Positions 1-6,860 of a DNA stretch of 9,101 nucleotides are shown here, piece after piece (the first letter of the stretch is position 1; the number at the start of each line of letters is the position of its first letter). A program made the translations under genes and the position numbers. The DNA is taken from the NCBI GenBank assembly GCA_039808325.1, contig JBDHSU010000151.1, forward strand, positions 1 to 9,101. The letters are read 5' to 3'. Origin of the DNA: JAFKKS01 sp039808325 (GTDB lineage Bacteria > Pseudomonadota > Alphaproteobacteria > Rhizobiales > Xanthobacteraceae). The notes under the pieces are model-generated. The model was given only the letters and a program-made list of their open reading frames with translations. It made no database searches and was not told where the DNA came from.

Positions 1-1782
<1,782 letters not shown>

Positions 1783-1974
1783 CGTGCCTCTCGCTTCATC
1801 GCGATGCCGAAACTCCGATGCGGAATTCCGGGTATCGGCGGCCGGGCCCTGCCTCCCGACGCCGAAAACGGGGTAGCGCGTCGCCGCGCTCCCCCGGATT
1901 CAAAGTCTGCTGCCGAAGCAGCCTATTTCCGGCGATTCCCCCGACAGAGTCGAGGGACCGCCCGACAAGCCGAA
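1783..1974 (-). promoter_or_regulatory. rplL-rpoB spacer with a UUCG hairpin
   Basis: This is the 192-nt transcribed spacer between the rplL stop and the rpoB start. On the minus strand it contains a short hairpin, GCUGC-UUCG-GCAGC, at 1922-1909: a C(UUCG)G tetraloop on a 5-bp stem. In E. coli the equivalent spacer holds an attenuator and an RNase III processing site that lower rpoB expression relative to the ribosomal genes. A similar role here is inference from position. No U-tract follows the hairpin, so it is not a canonical intrinsic terminator. No convincing separate promoter was seen. Confidence 0.35.
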
Positions 1975-2352
1975 TTACTTCAGCTCGACCTTGGCGCCAG
2001 CCTTCTCGAGCTGGGCCTTGATCTTGTCGGCCTCGTCCTTGGCCACGCCTTCCTTGACAGGCTTCGGCGCGCCCTCGACGAGGTCCTTGGCCTCCTTCAG
2101 TCCGAGGCCGGTGAGCGCGCGGACTTCCTTGATCACTTCGATCTTCTTGTCGCCGGCGGCGGCCAGGACGACGGTGAATTCGGTCTTCTCCTCGGCGGCG
2201 GCGGCAGCACCACCGGCTGCGGGGCCAGCGGCGACGGCCACGGCGGCAGCGGCGGAAACGCCCCACTTCTCTTCGAGCATCTTGGCGAGCTCAGCGGCCT
2301 CCAGGACCGTGAGGTTGGACAACTCGTCGACGAGTTTTGAAAGATCGGCCAT
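1975..2352 (-). CDS. rplL: 50S ribosomal protein L7/L12
   Basis: L7/L12 is the multi-copy stalk protein of the large subunit. It binds L10 as dimers and recruits the translational GTPases (EF-Tu, EF-G, IF2). The 125-aa protein has the standard architecture: an N-terminal dimerisation and L10-binding helical domain (about 1-32, LVDELSNLTVLEAAELAKML), an Ala/Gly-rich flexible hinge (about 34-54), and a C-terminal factor-binding domain (about 55-125). The C-terminal domain carries the conserved KIEVIKEVRALTGLGLKEAKDLVE, whose K and G residues contact the GTPases. AAAGGA at 2361-2366 is a strong SD 8 nt before the start, consistent with the need to make more L12 than L10. It lies 75 nt downstream of rplJ. 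Confidence 0.98.
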   Translation of the reverse strand: MADLSKLVDELSNLTVLEAAELAKMLEEKWGVSAAAAVAVAAGPAAGGAAAAAEEKTEFTVVLAAAGDKKIEVIKEVRALTGLGLKEAKDLVEGAPKPVKEGVAKDEADKIKAQLEKAGAKVELK

Positions 2353-2427
2353 TAGATAGTTCCTTTTTCGGTTCGAACCAGTGTCTGGGATTGCGAAAAA
2401 ATGAGGCGGCGTCGTTCAGGCGTCGTT
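2353..2427 (-). repeat. rplJ-rplL spacer: 9-nt direct repeat and GGTTCGAACC palindrome
   Basis: The 75-nt spacer holds two direct copies of ggcgtcgtt (plus-strand 2408-2416 and 2419-2427, an 11-nt period) right after the rplJ stop. It also holds a perfect 10-bp palindrome ggttcgaacc at 2370-2379, just before the rplL SD. The same palindrome recurs upstream of rplJ at 3100-3109. A T-run on the minus strand (2403-2398) lies between these elements without a stem before it, so I do not call a terminator. The function is unknown. Confidence 0.5.
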
Positions 2428-2943
2428 TCAGGCCGCGTCCTTGGCCGCATAGGCGCCGAACACCCGGGCGACCTTGGCCGCCGGCGCGTTGACAACCTGC
2501 GCGATCTTGGTCGCGGGAGCCTGGACGAGGCCCACGATCTTGGCCCGCAGCTCGTCGAGAGACGGCAGCGCGGCCAGCGCCTTGACGCCGTTCGGGTCCA
2601 GCGCCGTTGTCCCCATCGCGCCGCCAAGGATCACGAGTTGCTCGTTCGTCTTGGCGAATTCGATGGCAATCTTCGGGGCGGCGACCGGATCACCCGAATA
2701 GGCGATCAAAGTCGGGCCCTTCAGCAGCGATGAAATCGAAGCGACATCAGTGCCTTCGAGCGCGATCTTGGCGATTCGGTTCTTCGCCACTTTGACGCTC
2801 GCGCCCGCCTGGCGCATCTGGCGGCGTAGCGCCGACATCTGCGCGACCGTCAACCCCGCATAGTGGCAGACCACGACGACCTTCGTGCTCTGGAACACCT
2901 GTTGGAGTGACGTGACGAGCTCGGATTTTTCTGCTCGATCCAT
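2428..2943 (-). CDS. rplJ: 50S ribosomal protein L10
   Basis: L10 anchors the L7/L12 dimers to helices 42-44 of 23S rRNA at the base of the stalk. In many bacteria the L10-L12 complex also represses its own mRNA. The protein is 171 aa, normal for the family. It starts MDRAEKSELVTSLQQVF and contains the conserved KVAKNRIAKIALEGT (about 51-65) and LLKGPTLIAYSGDPVAAPKI (73-92) of the rRNA-binding globular domain. A long C-terminal helical region (about 128-170) carries the L12-binding segments (LRAKIVGLVQAPATKIAQVV and AKVARVFGAYA). A modest SD, GAAGAG, lies 9 nt upstream. Unlike the common rplK-rplA-rplJ-rplL arrangement, rplA is 2.6 kb upstream with opposite-strand genes between, so rplJ probably starts its own transcript. 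Confidence 0.98.
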   Translation of the reverse strand: MDRAEKSELVTSLQQVFQSTKVVVVCHYAGLTVAQMSALRRQMRQAGASVKVAKNRIAKIALEGTDVASISSLLKGPTLIAYSGDPVAAPKIAIEFAKTNEQLVILGGAMGTTALDPNGVKALAALPSLDELRAKIVGLVQAPATKIAQVVNAPAAKVARVFGAYAAKDAA

Positions 2944-3060
2944 TCAGTCACGCTCTTCGCGTTGGCGGAAAGATTTCCGCCGGGTTGCACCTGCCGTACC
3001 GCGCCTCCCGGCAAGTGCCAGGTTTATCGACGGACAGCGACGAAAGACTTTAGCCTGTCC
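2944..3060 (-). promoter_or_regulatory. Structured rplJ leader, probable L10(L12) autoregulatory RNA
   Basis: The minus-strand RNA upstream of rplJ contains several dyads. GGACAG (3060-3055) pairs with CUGUCC (3037-3032) over a 17-nt loop. CACUUGCC (3017-3010) pairs with GGCAGGUG (2995-2988), 8 bp including one G-U. GGCGGAAA-UC-UUUCCGCC (2981-2964) is a perfect 8-bp arm pair ending 20 nt before the start codon. GCCGGG (3012-3007) can instead pair with CCCGGC (2984-2979), which would break both of the last two stems, so two exclusive folds are possible. Position and structure fit the L10 leader class known upstream of rplJ. Its kink-turn core was not identified by eye. Confidence 0.5.
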
Positions 3061-3406
3061 GCCAAGCGCTTAGCCCGAAAGCTTCACGCAAGGTGCAAAG
3101 GTTCGAACCGTGCCGTTTGGCCTTTCGGCCGCGCGGAATTCGCTTCGTACCCGTCTATGCTGGCTGGTCTATTAAGCCGCGAGCGGCGCCGGCAGTCTCG
3201 GACAGGATTTCCGGAGCAGACGGTTGCCCGCATGTTCCGGAGATCGCGCGCCCTTTCGAAAAAGATGGAGGCCCTTTCCTTTCAGATGAATCCATTCGGA
3301 TATCCAAAAGGAACAAAGTCCCGTCACCTACGATTTCGAGGGGCGCACAAAGACGTGCCTCAACCCTTAGGCCGGCACGCCCGGAGGACTGTTTAGGGCC
3401 TTTCAA
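3061..3406. other. Long non-coding interval between the rplJ leader and the sigma-54-like cluster
   Basis: No convincing gene was found here. It must hold the rplJ-rplL-rpoB promoter, read on the minus strand, unless transcription reads in from far upstream. One weak candidate is TTGCCA (3418-3413), 17 nt, then TAAACA (3395-3390); it matches the -10 consensus poorly and implies a leader of over 400 nt. A GGTTCGAACC palindrome lies at 3100-3109, matching one before rplL. A TGTTT-N10-AAACA dyad lies at 3390-3409, touching the first sigma-54-like element. CCTTTC recurs at several places in the interval. Overlapping open frames here lack an SD and recognisable protein features. Confidence 0.4.
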
Positions 3407-3475
3407 ACAAGTTGGCAAGGGGGTCGCGCACAACTTGGCAAGCCCCTTGCTTGTGCTCCGGCAAGACGGATGCCC
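3407..3475 (+). promoter_or_regulatory. Three tandem sigma-54-like (-24/-12) elements, 23-bp period
   Basis: Three in-phase elements keep the GG-N10-GC spacing that defines RpoN promoters. Copy A is TTGGCAAGGGGGTCGCG (3412-3428), copy B TTGGCAAGCCCCTTGCT (3435-3451) and copy C CCGGCAAGACGGATGCC (3458-3474). Against the consensus YTGGCACG-N4-TTGCW, copy B differs at only one fixed base (A for C), while A and C keep GGCA, G and the GC dinucleotide. Copy B places the transcription start near 3462, giving a leader of about 47 nt before the ATG at 3509. The 13-mer acaa(g/c)ttggcaag is shared by A and B. The sequence match is direct; RpoN use is inferred. No clear enhancer site for a bEBP was found. 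Confidence 0.5.
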
Positions 3476-3508
3476 AGGGCAGGATATCCGGGGAAGAAGG
3501 AGCCGACC

Positions 3509-3814
3509 ATGCACCCCCGCCCTGACGCCATATCGAGCATGCGCCTCGGCCACAACGGCGGCCCCGCGCTTACAGACGGGCCGGAATGGGAGGACGGCGA
3601 CCCTTACCATTTCACGCGCTGGAAGAGAGCCTGGACGCATGCATGGAAGCGCACACCGCGCGAGATCGCGGTCCGCCGCGACGACAAGGCCGAAGCGCTC
3701 GACCTGACCTACGAGGAATACACGCTCGAAATCCTGGAGCGCGGGCGCTATCTGCAGGCGACCGATACGGATCGCATCGCCGCGATCAAGCGCAGGCGGA
3801 AGTCCCGCGCGTAG
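3509..3814 (+). CDS. Small LGHNGGP-motif protein of unknown function
   Basis: A 101-aa basic soluble protein that I cannot assign a function. The ATG at 3509 is chosen because AAGGAG sits 6 nt upstream (3497-3502); an in-frame upstream extension lacks an SD. The N-terminus contains MRLGHNGGPAL (residues 11-21), a short motif I associate with small alphaproteobacterial proteins of unknown role. Next come an acidic patch (EWEDGD), a Trp/Arg-rich segment (WKRAWTHAWKRTPREIAVRR, about 42-61), a predicted helix with LTYEEYTLEILERGRYLQ, and a basic tail KRRRKSR. There is no signal peptide, membrane segment or cysteine. The basic W/R segment and tail could bind nucleic acid, but that is speculation. 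Sigma-54-like elements lie just upstream, and its stop codon forms part of a long palindrome. Confidence 0.75.
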   Translation: MHPRPDAISSMRLGHNGGPALTDGPEWEDGDPYHFTRWKRAWTHAWKRTPREIAVRRDDKAEALDLTYEEYTLEILERGRYLQATDTDRIAAIKRRRKSRA

Positions 3815-3891
3815 CCCGGATTGGGCGGAGCGAAATCCGGGATGGTCCGGGAATGCCGTTCCCGGATTTCGCTCCGCTCAATCCGGGCTAC
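3811..3891. repeat. 81-bp palindromic repeat (31-nt arms, one mismatch)
   Basis: The left arm 3811-3841 begins gtagcccggattgggcggag, and the right arm 3861-3891 is its reverse complement with a single difference (g versus a, a G-U pair in RNA). The spacer is 19 nt. Inside it, ccgggaa (3847-3853) can also pair with ttcccgg (3859-3865), so the tip has two alternative folds. The sequence resembles the abundant intergenic palindromes of Bradyrhizobium-like genomes that read tagcccgga...tccgggcta; that is from memory. The stop codon TAG of the upstream gene (3812-3814) lies inside the left arm. The transcript would form a very stable hairpin that could protect the 3' end or stop RNA polymerase, though no T-tract follows. 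Confidence 0.85.
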
Positions 3892-4095
3892 GACCGTTTC
3901 GGTCACATGGCCCGACGACGTCTTCACATCATAAACGCCATAGCCGCACCATAAGCGCGAACGCCACGCCGACATCGACTGCCGACATGCCGTTCCCGCC
4001 CAGCTCCGGGCGCCGATCTATCGGCTTGCCGAATTCATGGGCATCGCCGCCTCGATGATGGGCATGAAGACCCGCGCGGACGTTGGACCGCGCTT

Positions 4096-4124
4096 TTGAC
4101 CATGCCGCCCCGCCGCGCTACTGA
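4096..4124 (+). promoter_or_regulatory. Candidate sigma-70 promoter for the glutathione transferase gene
   Basis: TTGACC (4096-4101), a 17-nt spacer, then TACTGA (4119-4124). The -35 matches the consensus at five of six bases, while the -10 is weak, as is common in alphaproteobacteria. Transcription would start about 4131, roughly 45 nt before the ATG. The rest of the 3892-4175 interval shows nothing recognisable. Confidence 0.35.
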
Positions 4125-4175
4125 ATCGGAAAGGCAAGTCCCCGCCCAATCCGTTCCCGCGACAGGACAATCCCG

Positions 4176-4805
4176 ATGATCGATCTCTACACCTGGACGA
4201 CGCCCAACGGCCGCAAGGTCTCCATTGCGCTGGAAGAATTGGGCCTGCCCTATACCGCGCACGCGATCGACATCTCTAAGGACGAGCAGTTCGCGCCCGA
4301 TTTCCTCAAGATCAGCCCGAACAACCGCATCCCCGCGATCGTCGACCGCGACAACAATTTCTCGCTCATGGAGTCTGGCGCGATCCTGCTCTATCTGGCG
4401 GAAAAGGCTGGAAAACTCCTTCCGACGGATTTGCAGAAGCGCTACCGCGTCATCGAATGGCTGATGTGGCAGATGGGCGGCGTCGGCCCGATGCTCGGAC
4501 AGGTGCATCACTTCGTGAAGTACAATCCCGGCAAGGCACCCTACGCCGAGGAGCGCTACCTGAAGGAGGCGAAGCGCCTCTACGGCGTGCTCGACAAGCA
4601 GCTCGCGACCCGCGAATTCGTGGCCGGCGACTACTCCGTCGCCGATATCGCGATCTGGCCGTGGATCTCGCGCTTCGAGTGGCAGACCATGGACCTCAAC
4701 CAATTCCCCAACGTGAAGCGCTGGTACACGGCGATCGCCAGCCGCCCCGCCGTCCAGAAGGGCTATCAGGTGCCCAAGGACATGGGCCCGATCCCGATGC
4801 CTTGA
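4176..4805 (+). CDS. Nu-class glutathione transferase / disulfide-bond oxidoreductase (YfcG-like)
   Basis: A cytosolic thioredoxin-fold glutathione transferase, 209 aa. Characterised relatives (E. coli YfcG, YghU) have little classic transferase activity but reduce disulfides using two bound glutathiones. The sequence closely follows YfcG: MIDLYTWTTPNGRKVSIALE places T9 and N11 where YfcG has its glutathione-contacting Thr9 and Asn11. ISPNNRIPAIVD carries the cis-proline (P53), and LMESGAILLYLAEK carries the E-S pair (66-67) that binds the gamma-glutamyl group. The helical C-terminal domain contains the Nu-class signature WQMGGVGPMLGQVHHF (98-113) and the N-capping box SVADIAIWPW (154-163). 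AGGA at 4164-4167 lies 8 nt before the ATG. It is antiparallel to the ribosomal genes around it and probably monocistronic. Confidence 0.93.
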   Translation: MIDLYTWTTPNGRKVSIALEELGLPYTAHAIDISKDEQFAPDFLKISPNNRIPAIVDRDNNFSLMESGAILLYLAEKAGKLLPTDLQKRYRVIEWLMWQMGGVGPMLGQVHHFVKYNPGKAPYAEERYLKEAKRLYGVLDKQLATREFVAGDYSVADIAIWPWISRFEWQTMDLNQFPNVKRWYTAIASRPAVQKGYQVPKDMGPIPMP

Positions 4806-4915
4806 CCTTCGCGTAGGATCTTGGCCACGCCGGTCTTGGCCCTGATCTCGCCGCGTTGCTGCGAGACCCTGATCTCACGGCGCGATACGTTGTCCGCGCT
4901 GTGAGCGGGGGCGCC

Positions 4916-5059
4916 ATGCACAGGATAGGCTCGCTGATTCTTTTGCTCGTTCTCGGCCTGGCCCTTGCCGGCTGCGACAAGTGCGGCGACTGGCCCTGGG
5001 AGTCGCACAGCGCGGCGCCGCAATCGTGCAAGGGCGGCACCGGCCCAAGTGGGCTTTAA
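4916..5059 (+). CDS. Small lipoprotein, 47 aa
   Basis: The protein has a short basic start (MHR), a hydrophobic stretch (LILLLVLGLALAG) and a lipobox L17-A18-G19-C20. Signal peptidase II would therefore cleave before C20, leaving a lipidated mature peptide of 28 residues. The mature part is C-DKCGDWPWESHSAAPQSCKG plus a short tail. It has two further cysteines (C23, C38), which could form a disulfide in the periplasm. D21 at mature position +2 would, by the E. coli rule, favour retention in the inner membrane; whether that rule holds in this organism is uncertain. The SD is weak (a G-rich run just upstream), and the start rests on the signal peptide. The function is unknown. A repeat follows within about 15 bp of the stop. 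Confidence 0.65.
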   Translation: MHRIGSLILLLVLGLALAGCDKCGDWPWESHSAAPQSCKGGTGPSGL

Positions 5060-5071
5060 AGCCGTCCTTTA

Positions 5072-5155
5072 GAACAGGCTCCCGAAAAGTGGAAACCGGT
5101 TTCGGAAAGGCATGTCCCTCGGGCTCGACCCGGGGGACTATGCTCAAACAAACGA
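5072..5155. repeat. RIME-like mosaic intergenic repeat with a nested hairpin
   Basis: It contains cccgaaaagtggaaaccggt followed by ttcgg, a palindromic core I recognise from widely dispersed rhizobial intergenic repeats (RIME-type). ccgaaa (5082-5087) pairs with tttcgg (5100-5105), and aaaccggttt (5093-5102) is a perfect palindrome. The usual tail, a form of catgctcaaac, is interrupted here. Between gcatg and tatgctcaaaca lies a second hairpin, tccctcggg-ctcga-cccggggga (about 5114-5136, nine pairs with one G-U). This looks like one palindrome unit nested in another. Family assignment is from memory; the inverted repeats are visible directly. Confidence 0.7.
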
Positions 5156-5343
5156 TAACGGCGGGTCTGATTCAACGCTGACGGGTCGGCCCCCGGAGTG
5201 CGACGCAAATCGATTTCTCGATTTTCTACCGCAGCGCAGCAAAAAGACACGCTCTCGAAACATTTGGATATTACCACATTGAACCACAACAAGGGCTAGG
5301 CGGCCGATTGTCAGCCTCCGAAACCCGCTGAAGGATCAATGCG
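5156..5343 (+). other. Upstream region of the DUF1127 gene
   Basis: About 190 nt, more AT-rich than its surroundings between roughly 5205 and 5290, as expected of a promoter region. It contains a repeated tcgattt (around 5211-5225) and possible -10-like TATTAC (5269-5274), but no -35 at good spacing. I do not call a promoter. The SD of the DUF1127 gene (AAGGA, 5331-5335) ends it. Confidence 0.3.
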
Positions 5344-5499
5344 ATGATTATCCCTGCCCTCATCAAGTCCGCCCGGACTTGGCTCCGCTATCGCTCGACG
5401 CTGCGTGCGCTCCGCCGTCTCGACCATGCCACGCTGCACGACATCGGCGTCCAGCCGGGCAACCTGCGCGACGCCGCCCGCGAAGCGAGCCGCGCGTGA
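5344..5499 (+). CDS. DUF1127 small protein, 51 aa
   Basis: The ATG at 5344 is preceded by AAGGA with 8 nt spacing, and the frame ends at TGA 5497-5499. The protein reads MIIPALIKSARTWLRYRSTL, then RALRRLDHATLHDIGVQPGN and a short LRDAAREASRA tail. The segment LRRLDHATLHDIGVQPGNL matches the DUF1127 pattern (Arg/Leu-rich helix, LxxLDxxxLxDIG). Short DUF1127 proteins are common in alphaproteobacteria; characterised members act in RNA turnover, small-RNA maturation or phosphate-related responses. Which applies here is unknown. The protein is very basic, without membrane segment or cysteine. The gene ends in its own strong terminator, so it is probably a highly transcribed monocistronic unit. Confidence 0.85.
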   Translation: MIIPALIKSARTWLRYRSTLRALRRLDHATLHDIGVQPGNLRDAAREASRA

Positions 5500-5527
5500 C
5501 CGCCGGCCGCACCGGCCATAAACGCTA

Positions 5528-5561
5528 AATGCCCGGGCCAAGACCCGGGCATTTTCTTTTT
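5528..5561 (+). terminator. Intrinsic terminator of the DUF1127 gene; possibly bidirectional
   Basis: A perfect 10-bp stem aatgcccggg (5528-5537) / cccgggcatt (5544-5553) with loop ccaaga is followed by ttcttttt. On the minus strand the same stem lies 34 nt beyond the rplA stop and is followed by only UUUAG, so it could also end the secE-nusG-rplK-rplA transcript, less efficiently. It sits between convergent genes. Confidence 0.9.
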
Positions 5562-5586
5562 AGAACAGAGCTTTGGCCGTGATTGC

Positions 5587-6300
<714 letters not shown>

Positions 6301-6305
6301 GACCG

Positions 6306-6734
6306 TTACTCCGTGACCTGCAAGCCCATCGAGCGCGCGGAGCCCTCGATCATCTTCATCGCCGATTCGATGCTGTCGCAGTTCAAGTCCTTCATCTTGT
6401 TCTGCGCGATTTCCTTGACCTGTGCCTTGGTCACCGAACCCACGCTGCCGCGGCCCGGCGTCTTCGAGCCGCTGGTGAGCTTCGCCGCCTTCTTGAGGAA
6501 GAAGGACACCGGCGGCGTCTTCATCTCGAACGTGAAGGAGCGGTCCTGATAGGCCGTGATGATGACCGGGATCGGCGTGTTCTTCTCGATCTGCTGGGTC
6601 TGCGCGTTGAACGCCTTGCAGAACTCCATGATGTTGAGGCCACGCTGACCGAGCGCCGGGCCGATGGGCGGCGCCGGATTGGCGGCGCCCGCGGGCACCT
6701 GCAGTTTGATGTATCCAGTTATTTTCTTCGCCAT
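6306..6734 (-). CDS. rplK: 50S ribosomal protein L11
   Basis: L11 binds the GTPase-associated region of 23S rRNA at the base of the L10/L12 stalk. It is needed for factor function, RelA-dependent stringent signalling and thiostrepton binding. The protein has the family's standard 142 residues. The N-terminal domain contains KLQVPAGAANPAPPIGPALG (10-29), with the proline-rich region tied to thiostrepton and factor interaction. The C-terminal rRNA-binding domain contains TPPVSFFLKKAA and the GSVGSVTKAQVKEIAQNKM segment. AGGAG (6745-6741) lies 6 nt before the ATG. Its stop is 5 nt from the rplA start, with the rplA SD inside its 3' end. It follows nusG by 126 nt. Confidence 0.98.
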   Translation of the reverse strand: MAKKITGYIKLQVPAGAANPAPPIGPALGQRGLNIMEFCKAFNAQTQQIEKNTPIPVIITAYQDRSFTFEMKTPPVSFFLKKAAKLTSGSKTPGRGSVGSVTKAQVKEIAQNKMKDLNCDSIESAMKMIEGSARSMGLQVTE

Positions 6735-6860
6735 TCCAATCTCCTAGCGGCCGATCTTGAATCGGCCGGTTCAGGGTTTCGTGGTGCGGTTCGGGCGTTT
6801 GGCGCGCGCCTTCTCCTCCCACGTTCTCTCTTCTCCCTCCCCGGAGGGGAGGGATGACGC
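6735..6860 (-). promoter_or_regulatory. nusG-rplK intercistronic region with two hairpins
   Basis: Two strong inverted repeats lie in this 126-nt spacer. Near the nusG stop, UCCCUCCCC-UCC-GGGGAGGGA (6854-6834) forms a 9-bp stem with no U-tract after it, so it is more likely a processing or RNA-stability element, or an intergenic repeat, than a terminator. Near rplK, CGGCCGAU-UCAAG-AUCGGCCG (6768-6748) forms an 8-bp stem ending 2 nt before the rplK SD, where it could limit ribosome access. In E. coli, L1 represses rplK-rplA from a site at this position. I could not confirm an L1-binding motif here, so autoregulation is inference. Confidence 0.5.

Noticed and set aside
3095..3116. ggttcgaacc as a tRNA T-arm
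   Set aside because: The flanking bases do not form a T-stem, and there is no anticodon arm or acceptor partner.
3309..3330. ggaac followed by cgat as an EcfG-type general stress promoter
   Set aside because: The -10 half is imperfect and the spacing is at the edge of the range; there is no gene start at a sensible distance.
3155..3640. A 161-codon minus-strand frame upstream of rplJ
   Set aside because: It overlaps the small plus-strand gene antisense, has no SD and covers the putative sigma-54 elements. The plus-strand gene has a strong SD and a known motif.
3944..4108. A 54-codon open stretch ending RLAEFMGIAASMMGMKTRAD... before the GST gene, as a gene remnant
   Set aside because: It has only a late ATG without an SD, and no family was recognised. 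It is too short to call a pseudogene.
4839..4880. Direct repeat ccctgatctc before the small lipoprotein
   Set aside because: Two 10-nt copies about 28 nt apart, without symmetry or promoter context; likely chance.
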